A DNA stretch of 64,000 nucleotides, taken from positions 62,001 to 126,000 of the forward strand of contig CAZJVD010000008.1 of assembly GCA_964549505.1 (NCBI GenBank), in the 5' to 3' direction. The position numbers and the translations under genes were made by a program. This DNA comes from CAZJVD01 sp964549505. Its GTDB lineage: Bacteria; Bdellovibrionota; UBA1018; CAZJVD01. Within the stretch, counting starts at the first letter, position 1. Each line of letters starts with the position of its first letter. Below the pieces are notes generated by a model. The model was not told the DNA's origin. It did no database searches and saw only the letters and a list, made by a program, of their open reading frames with translations. Positions 14,338-24,754 of the stretch are shown here, in pieces.

Positions 14338-14395
14338 CTTTTCATTCAATCCATTGATTTCCTTCCCGACTCCACACACACGAAGTGTAACCATG

Positions 14396-14425
14396 TGTCG
14401 ACCCCAACACAGGTCTCAGTCGACA
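14396..14425. repeat. Inverted repeat upstream of RHS gene
   Basis: TGTCGAC (14396-14402) and GTCGACA (14419-14425) form a perfect 7-bp inverted repeat with a 16-bp spacer in the 305-bp gap between the toxin-like gene and the RHS gene. It could be a regulator-binding site for either. The rest of the gap (14338-14605) shows no gene. GGGAGA near 14590 is a distant ribosome-binding site for the RHS gene. Confidence 0.3.
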
Positions 14426-14605
14426 TATTTTCCGATCCGAACGTTGCCGATAAGATGAGGAGATTACCAGCAATGGTCAACAGTACGTGAGCGGCGACAG
14501 GCCAGATTTTTCGTTAGTACGGGGCAAAAGAATGATGTGGGGATTTCATGCGTGCATCAGTGATTCGCAATCGCACTCCAGCACACTCGGGAGACTGACT
14601 CTCGT

Positions 14606-17600
14606 ATGTTGAGCGTTTCCAGAAACTGGCTGGTCTTTGTAGGACTATCTGTACTGGCAGGCTGCACGTCTAAAACCAGCGATCCCGCTCAGTCGACATT
14701 AAACAGCATTCAGAGATCCGTTAACGATTTTTTTGTGATCTTTACGGGAGGCGGAAGCAATCCAGTTCCCCCTACGTGGCAGGGCGCTGAAACGAAAATC
14801 AACGCACCGGAAGAGTCGCAAGAGTATTGGTGCCTCATTCACCCCTGTCCCGACGCTTCGGAACCTACATCGGGTGATCCGGTTGCATTATCTGGCAAAG
14901 CTGTCATGCAAGAGTCCGTACCTTTTTTTGACCTACACTCAGCTGGCGATAAACCCGCTCGGTTTGGAATTCAATATACCGGTGATCTGGACCTCATCGC
15001 AAAAAGCTACGTGGGTCACAACTGGAACATCAGCATTCCAGTCGTCATTATGACCCCTACACTCGTGAAGAGAAAGCCTTACGGCGGGCCACAAGACATT
15101 GGAGGTGGATCGGTTGTAACAGGTGACAAATCCACGGAACAGGGCGGTTCCTCTGGCTCAGGTTCGTCCGGAGGCTCCGGGTCACCACCTCCTCCACTCA
15201 TTGGATCTGGCCTCGGTGACACATTTCTAATTTCCGGGACTTCAATTGCTAGTTACGACAACAAGGACGTCACCAAACCGGTTCCAAGAGGAATTCAAAA
15301 CTCGAAGATGCGGTACGTGGGGATGGTCGTCGGCGCAAAAGGCGTCCTCGTATTGCCCGACGAAGTGGTCGTGCGCTCCGAAGATGGCGCCACTCAACGC
15401 TTTCTGCCGCCTCAGGGTAAGAAGCAGTCGGATCGATACACGTCCGGAGCCGTCGAATATGTGCTCTCGGAGGTCAGTTATCCCGATGGTAAAAAGCTTA
15501 GTTATGAATACGAGCCGGTTGGTAGCGGTGGATCTCTCCGGCCGATCACCATGACGGACAGTTCCGGACGGGTCACTCTGTTTCGCTACGACGGAGAAGG
15601 ATTCCTGAGCGAGGTAGAGGATTTTTCGGGCCGCATTTGGACTCTGAACTATGATTCTAACTATGACTTAGTCAGCGTCGTGTTTCCCCAAAGCAGCGAG
15701 CAGAGCAAAGCAAAGACCGTCCGCTTTGAATACGACACCCATCGAATGACGAAGGAGTATGAACCCAATCACATCGACACTCCTACTTTTATTAACACAT
15801 ACTCCGGAGACTCGATCGTCAGTCAAGAGATGGGCGACAGCAAGCATCTCTACAACGTCAATGGCGCCATCAATGGATATGACGAACGACTGAGATTGCA
15901 CGTAGCGCCCAGTGGGACCGCTACCCTGTATCACTTCGATTCGAACTGGAAGATAAAATCCCGTTGGGTTTTCGGAAGAGTGCTCGATCCAAATAATTTA
16001 GGCATGGCAACGACACCGATTATACAGTTGGTGAACTTCAAGAACGGGATTCACGGCTACCAGACTCCTACAAACGAAGACAAGCTGGTGCTGGGAAGCA
16101 AATACAACAGCACCGATCCAGAAAGTCTCGTCACCCAGTACGAATATGACGTCTACGGAAACAACACGAAAGTCATTCATCCCAATGGGGATGTCGTTAC
16201 ATCGGTCTATGACTCCGATTCCTCGGACATTTACAAAAGGAGTCATCTTGTTTCACAAACATTTGCACCAGCCGATGGAGCTGCGGCCGTTACATCTTAT
16301 AGCTACTATGATCCTGTTTTTGGTGCTGTTCTCGCGCGATCCGATCCTAGAGGATTGGCTTCGGGATACACGCCCCCTAACGGTGGCGGAGCCTCCGCGC
16401 TGAGATATCTTGGGGTTCATGTACTCGACTACATGGAGAGCCCTCTCGCTCAAAATCAACCGCTTAAGGACGTTGTCGATAACTGGGGCATCGACATGTC
16501 CCAGACGAGCCTTGAGGCTAAGCTTCCGGCGACATTTGTGAGTGCTGTAAAAACAAAACTGGGAGCCGGTCCATTTGGAATCCTCGGATTGGGCGACGTC
16601 AATGGCGACGGCAAGACCAAACAGATTTCCGGAAACATCATTGCGAACTATGATGTTTCTCCCAACGTGCCCGCGGATCCAGCCGACCTCTCGGCTGGTT
16701 ACGTGACCGTGAACGTCGTGACCAAAAATCACTATAACGACGAGGGGTGTCTCTCTAAAATCATCGGTCCCAAAGGTGAAACCACAGTTTATGAGCGAAA
16801 CTCAGCACTCGATCCTACAGGAGTCAGTCCTGGCAGCGCATCGGGGCCGAGCACGCAATCCGGAATAGGTGGGTGCGGGTTTCCAAACAAGAGTATTTCG
16901 GCAACAGGAGGAGCTACACTCTACGAATACAACCAGTACGGAGACGAAACAAAGCGAACGGATTCGAGGGGGTACGTTGTTCAAAAAGCTTACGACGAAC
17001 TCAGACGGCTCACGGAAACGACGGACAGTTACGGGAGAGCGAAACGGTATACGTACGACCTCGCTGGAAATATCTTAACTGAGACTGTTGAAAACTGTAG
17101 TTTTCCCATTGATCCGATTTCCTTTTTGCCGGGACTGAACTGGGATTGCACCGGCACCATCACGACTTCCCATAGTTACGACGTCCAAAACCATCTTACA
17201 AAGTCCGTCGTTGTGGGACGGAAGGACGGGTATCCTACTCAAACCCTTCAAACTGAAAATTACTACAATCGCGCAGAGCAATTGGCACTGATCGTGTCGT
17301 CCGGCGCAAAAGACGGTTCGGAACCGTTTAGTGTCGTTTCGTATCTGTACGGTACATTTGGAAAGATTTCTAAGGTGACGACAGGTGGAGTGTTACCTGA
17401 ATTTTCTTCAGCAGCAGTGAATAGCAACATTCCCGCTTCCGTCATGCCTGGCTTGCACCCCGATGCAGGCACCGTCACTTATAATTACGACACATACCAA
17501 CGCCTGGCGACCGTTATCAATCCGTTGAACCAGACGGCTAAACTTCTGGAGTATGACTCTTACGGACGCAACTATAGAACCACCGATGCCTTGGGCCAGG

Positions 17601-20600
17601 TTGTTCGAAACTTTTACGACAGCGCGGGTGAAGTGATTGAGACCCGATCGATAAGTTCGGCAGCTCACGGTTCAAAAGTGGTCGCACGACAACTGAACTA
17701 TGTGGACGAACTCAATCGCACGTTCCGATCTCGCCTGGCGAGATATGGCGCAGATTTTCAACTTCTAGGCTGGACATCTTATGTTAACAAATTTGATGAA
17801 CGATCCAACGCCGTTGTAGCTGCAGATCCGATCGGGAACAAAGTTTTCAGTGACTACGATATCACCGGTAGAAACACCGCGGCCTACGATCAGTTTGGGA
17901 ACCGAACCGATTTCGTCTTTGACTCAGAAAATCATCCCGTCCGTCAAGACACCAAAAGACGCGACGTGGGAGGTACCACCCTCGTAAAATCCAAATTTCA
18001 CTTTTACGATAAGGTCGGACAATTGAGGGCAACCACAAACTCCCTCAATGAAACCCACTATGCCCTCTTTGATAGCTTAGGAAATGTCGTATTTAAAACC
18101 GTAGATTCCAAATCATTTGGGCAGAAAATCCTTTTAAAATCTCTGGACACGCTCAATGAAATTCCAGGCATTGATCCGGCCGTAATGACCAACGCGTACG
18201 GAAACAACGTCGTCTTTGAAACGGATTCGTTAGGTCGTCCCCTGGCTGCTGTTTTTCCAAAGCGTCTCAATGGGCTCGGTATGCAATCCGTAATCGAAAC
18301 TCACGAGGAGCGTGTGACTTACAATTCGGCGGGCCGGATCGCTACGAAGACAGATCGCAACGGGAACAGTACCTCATTCACCTATGACTCGTTAGGGCGC
18401 TTGTTGCAGACCACTAAAGCCAACCAGTCTTCAGTGAAGATTACGAAGTTTAACAAGCTTGGACAGGTCTTAGAGTCTCGAGACGCTAACGATACCGTTG
18501 TGACCCGCACCTACGATGAGCTGGGTCGCTTAAAGGGTAAAACGATTCAAAAGGGGCCTGGTATTACGGCCGGACCTGATTGGGAATTTTTTGAATACGA
18601 CGCTTTCGGAAATCAAAACCGGGTCACTTCAGATCTCGGAAGCGTTACCAAAGTTTATGGTACGGACGGCGTTTACAAAGAGACCGTGACCGGAGCCCTT
18701 GACTCTTACACCTTTGACTACACTTTCGATTCCAACGGTCGATCAAAAACGATGACCTATCCCAGCGGACAGACCATCACGCTTGGTTACAACTCCGAAA
18801 ACAAAGTGGACACGGTGGACACAGCGGCTTTCGGTGGGCACCCGATTCAATTTAGCTACTTAGGAGCAGGTCTTTTAGAGAGAATGACTCTTCCGAGCGG
18901 TGCCGAGTTGAGTCAGACATACGACGGAGCCGATCGATTGCGGAGTAAGTCCTACAAGACCTCTTCCAATCAGGTGATTTTTTCGGCGACCTCCTCTCAA
19001 ATGGATGGCGCCTGGCAGGTGACAGGCCAGCAGGAGTCGTGGACGCTCCCAGGCGGGACCACGACGGGTAACCAAACCCTCACGTACACCTACGACAGTC
19101 AAGGAAGGCTTATACAAAGCCAAAATCAGAGCCAGAACACAGGATCACCCGTATCGACCTGGACGGTGAGCTATGTTTTGGACAAGACGGGCAATCGCAC
19201 CGGGCTCACCTATCAGACTCAAGTGACGGGGCTCGGCCAGAAGTTTGGGCCCTCGGTTTATAATCCTAATTCGGTAAATCAGTACGCGTCCACGTCCTTA
19301 GGTTCGTATCAGTATGATGACAATGGAAACACGACCGTCTTAGACTCTCGTTTGGCGCTGGGATGGACGTGGCAAAATCTGCTCGATCAAGCCACCGATT
19401 CCGTTGGGCAGGTCACACGGTACAACTACGATGCGCTTGGACGCCTCTCTCGAATAAAAAAGGGAACTCTTGATTACCGGTTTCGTTACTGCGGTAGCAG
19501 TATTTGCGAATTCTCCCGCAGTGCCGGACAGACTTTCGCGGATGTTGTTTTTTCAAAACAGGATCAGCCTATCCTACAGATTGAGACCAACGGATCGATC
19601 ACCTACTTCGCGCAAGACCAGCTGAGTTCTGTAAGAGCTCTGTTTGGAGATCAAGGACAGATTTTCGAAGCTAACTCCTACACGGACTACGGCTCGAGGC
19701 TGAACCCAGGATCATTGACTCCGGTTTCTGACCAAGCTCCATCAAAAACTATTTTTGCTTACACAGGGAAGCCCCTCGATCCCACGACCGGGCTCTACTA
19801 TTACTTGGCGCGATTTTATGATCCTGTTTTGGGGCGCTTCTTGAGTGAGGATCCGGCACAAGACGGAACGAACTACTACGCCTACACCGACAACAATCCG
19901 ATAAACTTTAACGACCCGTCGGGTCTCAGCCGACGACCGCGAGACGGGGATGGGGCGGGTGGAATGCCTGGGCCACCAAGAAACCCAGTCGATACCGTAA
20001 CAGAAGGCTATCGCATCATGGCTGCGGCGCTTGGTGCCGTATCTAAGTACCTTAGTCCCGAAGTCGCAAAGGTCCTCGGATCGTACGCGTTCGCGTTGTC
20101 AAACATCAACATTCCTCGAACCGACGTACCGAGGAACGACCGCGGTTTTATCATGGGAAATCAGAGAAGACAGACTCCCGAATCGGATGAGGAAGCTTGG
20201 GGAAGACTCAGTGTAGCCGCTCAAGTGGAAGAATGGCTTGAGAGAAACGGAAGCAACAGACTTTGCACCAATGGTTGGTTTGATGACCACAGTGCCAACA
20301 GCACGGATGTGGATGTGATCGTTGAATATGTTGATGAGGGATGGAAAGAAGACTGGGAAACATTCGAGGATCTGCTGCGAGAGACAACGGGTTCACAGTA
20401 TCTTTTAAGAGGTGATTTTAGCGGTTGGTTCGGACATATGACCGGTAAGACGGACATCGATAATGCGGCCGTCGCTTACGGTAATGGAAATAAGGTTGGC
20501 GCCGCGATCGGCGTCGGTACAGCGACCTTAAAGGTGGCGAGTGCCGTTCTCTTATGCAGAGGGATCGTGCAAGGATTTTTGGGTGGGCTAGAGAGTACGG

Positions 20601-21007
20601 TAGCTCGGACCAGCCTGACACGAACAGAATTTCCGGTGTACAACGGCGAAACAGGTACGGTTCGAGAACTGTTACCCGGAGACACACGACTTTATCGAGT
20701 TGAATCCACAAGCGTTCCGACACCTATGACACCACATGAAAGCCCCTTCTTTGACGGAAGTCGGTACGGGATAAGCGAGGCTCGAGGCCCCTCAAGCGTA
20801 CTCTATGTTTCCACAGACGAACGAGCACTAACAGCTCTTAGGCAGTCCCAGGGTTACTTTGACGATGCATCAACTGTTCTACGAACAACGACCGTTGATG
20901 AAGTTATGTCCGCAAACCCTAACGCAAAAATATTTCAGGATACATCGTTTAACGGTACCGTACTGGGTGAGTCTTCTGGAGGCTATGTAATTGTAGTCGA
21001 GCCGTAG
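14606..21007 (+). CDS. Giant RHS/YD-repeat lipoprotein with variable C-terminal domain
   Basis: 2133 residues. The N-terminus has a signal peptide ending in the lipobox L-A-G-C (Cys20), so it is exported and probably lipid-anchored. Low-complexity Gly/Ser/Pro follows (about 180-200), then YD repeats (Y-D-x-x-G-R/N pattern) from about 300 to 1650. The RHS core is at about 1669-1755: DQLSSVRALF, then TGLYYYLARFYDP and GRFLSEDP. After it, about 360 residues differ in character; the last ~110 (from RLYRVES) may be an ADP-ribosyltransferase-like or RES-like toxin fold with Arg, Y-V-S-T and a late Gly-rich strand. Polymorphic RHS toxins normally precede an immunity gene; here metH starts 79 bp later. 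No PAAR or T6SS parts are nearby. Confidence 0.88.
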   Translation: MLSVSRNWLVFVGLSVLAGCTSKTSDPAQSTLNSIQRSVNDFFVIFTGGGSNPVPPTWQGAETKINAPEESQEYWCLIHPCPDASEPTSGDPVALSGKAVMQESVPFFDLHSAGDKPARFGIQYTGDLDLIAKSYVGHNWNISIPVVIMTPTLVKRKPYGGPQDIGGGSVVTGDKSTEQGGSSGSGSSGGSGSPPPPLIGSGLGDTFLISGTSIASYDNKDVTKPVPRGIQNSKMRYVGMVVGAKGVLVLPDEVVVRSEDGATQRFLPPQGKKQSDRYTSGAVEYVLSEVSYPDGKKLSYEYEPVGSGGSLRPITMTDSSGRVTLFRYDGEGFLSEVEDFSGRIWTLNYDSNYDLVSVVFPQSSEQSKAKTVRFEYDTHRMTKEYEPNHIDTPTFINTYSGDSIVSQEMGDSKHLYNVNGAINGYDERLRLHVAPSGTATLYHFDSNWKIKSRWVFGRVLDPNNLGMATTPIIQLVNFKNGIHGYQTPTNEDKLVLGSKYNSTDPESLVTQYEYDVYGNNTKVIHPNGDVVTSVYDSDSSDIYKRSHLVSQTFAPADGAAAVTSYSYYDPVFGAVLARSDPRGLASGYTPPNGGGASALRYLGVHVLDYMESPLAQNQPLKDVVDNWGIDMSQTSLEAKLPATFVSAVKTKLGAGPFGILGLGDVNGDGKTKQISGNIIANYDVSPNVPADPADLSAGYVTVNVVTKNHYNDEGCLSKIIGPKGETTVYERNSALDPTGVSPGSASGPSTQSGIGGCGFPNKSISATGGATLYEYNQYGDETKRTDSRGYVVQKAYDELRRLTETTDSYGRAKRYTYDLAGNILTETVENCSFPIDPISFLPGLNWDCTGTITTSHSYDVQNHLTKSVVVGRKDGYPTQTLQTENYYNRAEQLALIVSSGAKDGSEPFSVVSYLYGTFGKISKVTTGGVLPEFSSAAVNSNIPASVMPGLHPDAGTVTYNYDTYQRLATVINPLNQTAKLLEYDSYGRNYRTTDALGQVVRNFYDSAGEVIETRSISSAAHGSKVVARQLNYVDELNRTFRSRLARYGADFQLLGWTSYVNKFDERSNAVVAADPIGNKVFSDYDITGRNTAAYDQFGNRTDFVFDSENHPVRQDTKRRDVGGTTLVKSKFHFYDKVGQLRATTNSLNETHYALFDSLGNVVFKTVDSKSFGQKILLKSLDTLNEIPGIDPAVMTNAYGNNVVFETDSLGRPLAAVFPKRLNGLGMQSVIETHEERVTYNSAGRIATKTDRNGNSTSFTYDSLGRLLQTTKANQSSVKITKFNKLGQVLESRDANDTVVTRTYDELGRLKGKTIQKGPGITAGPDWEFFEYDAFGNQNRVTSDLGSVTKVYGTDGVYKETVTGALDSYTFDYTFDSNGRSKTMTYPSGQTITLGYNSENKVDTVDTAAFGGHPIQFSYLGAGLLERMTLPSGAELSQTYDGADRLRSKSYKTSSNQVIFSATSSQMDGAWQVTGQQESWTLPGGTTTGNQTLTYTYDSQGRLIQSQNQSQNTGSPVSTWTVSYVLDKTGNRTGLTYQTQVTGLGQKFGPSVYNPNSVNQYASTSLGSYQYDDNGNTTVLDSRLALGWTWQNLLDQATDSVGQVTRYNYDALGRLSRIKKGTLDYRFRYCGSSICEFSRSAGQTFADVVFSKQDQPILQIETNGSITYFAQDQLSSVRALFGDQGQIFEANSYTDYGSRLNPGSLTPVSDQAPSKTIFAYTGKPLDPTTGLYYYLARFYDPVLGRFLSEDPAQDGTNYYAYTDNNPINFNDPSGLSRRPRDGDGAGGMPGPPRNPVDTVTEGYRIMAAALGAVSKYLSPEVAKVLGSYAFALSNINIPRTDVPRNDRGFIMGNQRRQTPESDEEAWGRLSVAAQVEEWLERNGSNRLCTNGWFDDHSANSTDVDVIVEYVDEGWKEDWETFEDLLRETTGSQYLLRGDFSGWFGHMTGKTDIDNAAVAYGNGNKVGAAIGVGTATLKVASAVLLCRGIVQGFLGGLESTVARTSLTRTEFPVYNGETGTVRELLPGDTRLYRVESTSVPTPMTPHESPFFDGSRYGISEARGPSSVLYVSTDERALTALRQSQGYFDDASTVLRTTTVDEVMSANPNAKIFQDTSFNGTVLGESSGGYVIVVEP

Positions 21008-21085
21008 CTTCCAAATCACCATTCTTTACTCTTTCCCCCTCCCCGTTTGACCTTTTAGCGAAGCTTCGGTAGCTTTCGAAGCTCT

Positions 21086-24000
21086 TTGAATCGCATCAAA
21101 ACACTTCTTGAATCACGGGTTTTAGTCATCGATGGGGCGATGGGCACCACACTGCAGACCCTCGACCTCACGGCGCAGGACTTTGGCGGACCAGAACACG
21201 AAGGCTGTAACGAAAACCTCGTCATCACACGACCCGACGTGATTCGCAAAGTCCACGAAGGTTACTTGCGCGCCGGATGCGATATTGTTCTCACCAATAC
21301 GTTTGGGGCCACACCACTGGTGCTCGCGGAGTTTGGGCTTTCGGAAAAGGCCGACGAGATTAACTTTAAAGCGGCAGCACTGGCGCGCGCGGCTTGCGAC
21401 GGGTTTACAACAAGCGACAAACCGCGCTTCGTTGCTGGATCGATCGGCCCGACGACGAAAGCAATGACCGTCACCGGCGGCGTGACGTTTGACGAACTCA
21501 CGGAGCATTACTTGGTACAGGCGCGTGGGCTTCAGCGCGGTGGCGCCGATTTTTTCCTCTTCGAAACCTGTCAAGACGGCCGCAACATCAAAGCCGGGAT
21601 GGTCGCTATCGATCGACTCGCCGAAGAAACTGGAAAGGCGCTTCCGATCGCTGTTTCCGTAACGATCGAACCCATGGGAACGATGCTGGCGGGTCAAACG
21701 GTCGAAGCGGTCTACGCCTCGCTCGCCCATCGCGATCTGCTCTACCTGGGCTTGAATTGCGCGACCGGACCTGACTTCATGACCGATCACTTGCGATCGC
21801 TCTCGGCACTCTGTCACTTTCCCGTGGCGTGTGTTCCCAACGCTGGACTTCCCGACGAAGAAGGTCGCTATCCTGAAACGGCTGAGATGCTGGCGCGCAC
21901 GATCGCGCGGTTCATGCAAAACGGGCAAAATGGGCCAAATGGCCAAAGTGGTTGGATTAATCTTGTCGGCGGTTGCTGCGGTACAGATTCGACCCATATT
22001 CGCGCGCTCTCAGAGCTGGCCGCAAGGTCGACGCCGCGCCCACTACCCGCTCGTTCGAGCAAGGCTTCGCTTTCGGGTGTTGATTTTCTTGAAGTGACCG
22101 ACGATCTCCGTCCCGTCTTGGTGGGCGAACGCACGAATGTCATCGGAAGTCGTAAGTTCAAGCAACTGATTGTCGCGGGCCAATGGGACGAGGCTTCTGA
22201 AATCGCAAAAACTCAGGTCCGTCACGGCGCTCAGATCATCGACGTCTGCTTAGCAAATCCTGATCGTGACGAGCTCGACGACGTTCGAACGTTTCTCGAA
22301 CACGCCGTCAAGAAGATCCGCGCACCGATGATGATCGACTCCACCGACTCCAAAGTGATCGAACTCGCCCTCACCTACTCTCAAGGCAAAGCGATCATCA
22401 ATTCCATCAATCTCGAGGACGGCGAAGAGCGTTTTGAATCGGTGATACCGATCGGCAATCGTTTCGGTGCCGCATATGTTGTCGGGACCATCGACGAGGA
22501 CCCTGTTCAAGGGATGGGCGTCTCGCGCCAGCGAAAACTCGAGATCGCCGAGCGCAGTTTTACACTTTTGACCGAGAAGTATGGCGTCCGAGCGGAAGAC
22601 ATCTACTTTGACCCGCTCGTTTTCCCCTGCGGAACCGGTGACGCACAGTACGTGGGTTCGGCACTGGAAACAGTCGAAGGCTTACGGCTGATCAAAGCTC
22701 GATTTCCCCAATCGAAAACGGTTTTAGGAATATCAAATGTGAGCTTTGGTCTGCCGCCCGAAGGTCGCGAGTGCCTGAACAGCGTTTTCTTGCATCACTG
22801 CGTGAAAGCGGGACTGGATCTCGCAATCGTCAACACCGAGAAACTCGAACGGTACGCGTCGATCGCTGAAGAAGACAAGACCCTTTCTGAAGACTTGCTT
22901 TTTAACCGAAACCCGGACGCGATCGCACGCTTCACCGAACATTTTCGCAAACGCGGCAAGCAAGTGGTCAAGCCGATTGGGAATCTCTCGCTCGACGAAC
23001 GGCTCGCGCATTACATCGTCGACGGCACGAAAGAAGGCCTTGTCGCCGACCTTGATGAAAAACTCAAGACGACACAGCCACTCGCGATCATCAATGGTCC
23101 CCTGATGAAGGGAATGGACGAAGTCGGGCGTCTCTTTAACGACAACAAACTGATCGTCGCCGAAGTGTTGCAGTCGGCAGAAAGCATGAAAGCTGCTGTC
23201 AATCATCTCAAGCCTCACATCGACAAGCAGATGAGCGGCGACAGTACGCAAGCCAACACCTCGCTACGTGGGAAAGTGATCTTAGCCACGGTCAAAGGTG
23301 ATGTGCACGATATCGGAAAGAACCTTGTCGAAATTATTTTAGGCAATAACGGTTTTCACGTCGTCAACCTGGGAATCAAAGTTTTACCCGAGACGCTGAT
23401 CCAAGCGATTCGCGAACACAAACCCGATATTGTCGGACTCTCCGGTCTTCTCGTAAAGTCCGCGCAGCAGATGGTCACCACGGCCCAGGACTTTTCGACC
23501 GCCGGTATCACCACACCCATGCTCTGCGGAGGCGCAGCTCTCAGCGAGCGGTTTGTCGACCTCAAGATTGCCGCAAACTATACGGGCACGGTCTTGTATG
23601 CCAAGGACGCGATGCAAGGGCTTGATCTCGCGAAACAGATTCGAACACCCGATGGCTTCGAGCGGCTCAAGAAGACAGCTGAAGAGCGCCGCGCGAAGAT
23701 CAAGGCTGCTCTCTCGACCACAAAGGACGATAGCGGCATTGAAAGCCGAACGCAGACGGACACGCGACGCTCAAAAACGGTTCGTCTTTTGGACGCGCGC
23801 CCACGTGCGCCTGATTTCAAACGCCATGTGATTCAACACATTCCGGTCGATCAGCTTTACCCGTTCATCAATCCGCTGATGTTGTACACGCGGCACTTGG
23901 GCATTCGCGGTGGCGTGGCTCGAAAGCTGGATCAAGCGCGATCGGACCGGGCTGTTCGCACCGAACTTCAAGAAAATCACGCAAAGGAATGGCGTATTTT

Positions 24001-24646
24001 TGAAACGATCGAAGCACTTAAGACAGAGTACCGATCGTCGCCTCTTCTTGCTCCGCGAGCCGTCTATCAGTTTTTACCCGTGCGCAGCGTGGGAAACGCG
24101 ATTCATCACGCCGATACCGCAAGCAAGACGCCGATCTTCGAGTTCTTGCGACAAACCAAGGAAGACGGGCTCTGTCTCAGTGACTACGTCCACACTCAGG
24201 AAGACTCGGTTGCGCTTTTTGTGACGACCGTCGGACGCGGCTTGCGTGAACACGTGAACCAACTCAAGGACAGCGGCGAGTTTTTAAAGTCGCATGTTCT
24301 GCAAGCGCTTGCGATTGAGTCGGCTGAAGCGTTTGCGGAGTTCTTACATGCTGAGATTCGAAAGTGGTGGGGTTTTCCGGATCCATCCGAGATGACGATG
24401 ATGCAACGGTTTCAAGCCCAGTATCAGGGAAAACGCTATAGCTTTGGTTACCCCGCTTGCCCACGACTCGACGATCAGACGCAGCTTTTTGATATTTTAA
24501 AACCCGAAGAGATCGGCGTTCAGCTGACCGAGGGATTCATGATGGACCCCGAAGCCAGCGTCAGTGCGATCGCGTTTCACCATCCGCAGGCGACTTACTT
24601 TTCAGTTGGACAAGACCCGTTGGGCCAAAACGAAAATCGCTTTTAA
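21086..24646 (+). CDS. metH: Cobalamin-dependent methionine synthase
   Basis: 1186 residues, close to the 1227 of E. coli. Domains in order: homocysteine-binding (about 1-320, LVIDGAMGTTLQ; zinc Cys in GLNCA and GGCCGT), pterin-binding (about 345-640, ERTNVIGSRKF), B12 cap and B12-binding (about 650-880, with the His ligand in DVHDIGKN), and the SAM-dependent reactivation domain (about 920-1186). It methylates homocysteine using 5-methyltetrahydrofolate, the product of metF at 58.5 kb. The start is TTG; no ATG lies nearby upstream, and the enzyme needs this N-terminus. No cobalamin riboswitch is visible in the 79-bp gap upstream. Confidence 0.97.
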   Translation: MNRIKTLLESRVLVIDGAMGTTLQTLDLTAQDFGGPEHEGCNENLVITRPDVIRKVHEGYLRAGCDIVLTNTFGATPLVLAEFGLSEKADEINFKAAALARAACDGFTTSDKPRFVAGSIGPTTKAMTVTGGVTFDELTEHYLVQARGLQRGGADFFLFETCQDGRNIKAGMVAIDRLAEETGKALPIAVSVTIEPMGTMLAGQTVEAVYASLAHRDLLYLGLNCATGPDFMTDHLRSLSALCHFPVACVPNAGLPDEEGRYPETAEMLARTIARFMQNGQNGPNGQSGWINLVGGCCGTDSTHIRALSELAARSTPRPLPARSSKASLSGVDFLEVTDDLRPVLVGERTNVIGSRKFKQLIVAGQWDEASEIAKTQVRHGAQIIDVCLANPDRDELDDVRTFLEHAVKKIRAPMMIDSTDSKVIELALTYSQGKAIINSINLEDGEERFESVIPIGNRFGAAYVVGTIDEDPVQGMGVSRQRKLEIAERSFTLLTEKYGVRAEDIYFDPLVFPCGTGDAQYVGSALETVEGLRLIKARFPQSKTVLGISNVSFGLPPEGRECLNSVFLHHCVKAGLDLAIVNTEKLERYASIAEEDKTLSEDLLFNRNPDAIARFTEHFRKRGKQVVKPIGNLSLDERLAHYIVDGTKEGLVADLDEKLKTTQPLAIINGPLMKGMDEVGRLFNDNKLIVAEVLQSAESMKAAVNHLKPHIDKQMSGDSTQANTSLRGKVILATVKGDVHDIGKNLVEIILGNNGFHVVNLGIKVLPETLIQAIREHKPDIVGLSGLLVKSAQQMVTTAQDFSTAGITTPMLCGGAALSERFVDLKIAANYTGTVLYAKDAMQGLDLAKQIRTPDGFERLKKTAEERRAKIKAALSTTKDDSGIESRTQTDTRRSKTVRLLDARPRAPDFKRHVIQHIPVDQLYPFINPLMLYTRHLGIRGGVARKLDQARSDRAVRTELQENHAKEWRIFETIEALKTEYRSSPLLAPRAVYQFLPVRSVGNAIHHADTASKTPIFEFLRQTKEDGLCLSDYVHTQEDSVALFVTTVGRGLREHVNQLKDSGEFLKSHVLQALAIESAEAFAEFLHAEIRKWWGFPDPSEMTMMQRFQAQYQGKRYSFGYPACPRLDDQTQLFDILKPEEIGVQLTEGFMMDPEASVSAIAFHHPQATYFSVGQDPLGQNENRF

Positions 24647-24676
24647 GCGGTGAACCGCCCCTCGCCACCGCACATC

Positions 24677-24712
24677 TTCTTGCTGAACTTCTTGTTAAAC
24701 CTCTTGGTGAAC
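24677..24712 (+). repeat. Three tandem 12-bp repeats upstream of tyrS
   Basis: Three adjacent 12-mers: TTCTTGCTGAAC, TTCTTGTTAAAC and CTCTTGGTGAAC, all fitting YTCTTGNTRAAC. They lie between metH and tyrS, ending 42 bp before the tyrS start. Spacing of about one helical turn suits cooperative protein binding. A small GCGGTGAACCGC hairpin right after the metH stop precedes them. Confidence 0.4.
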
Positions 24713-24754
24713 GGTTGCGAAAACTAGCTCTGCGCACTACGCTCAAGACAATCT

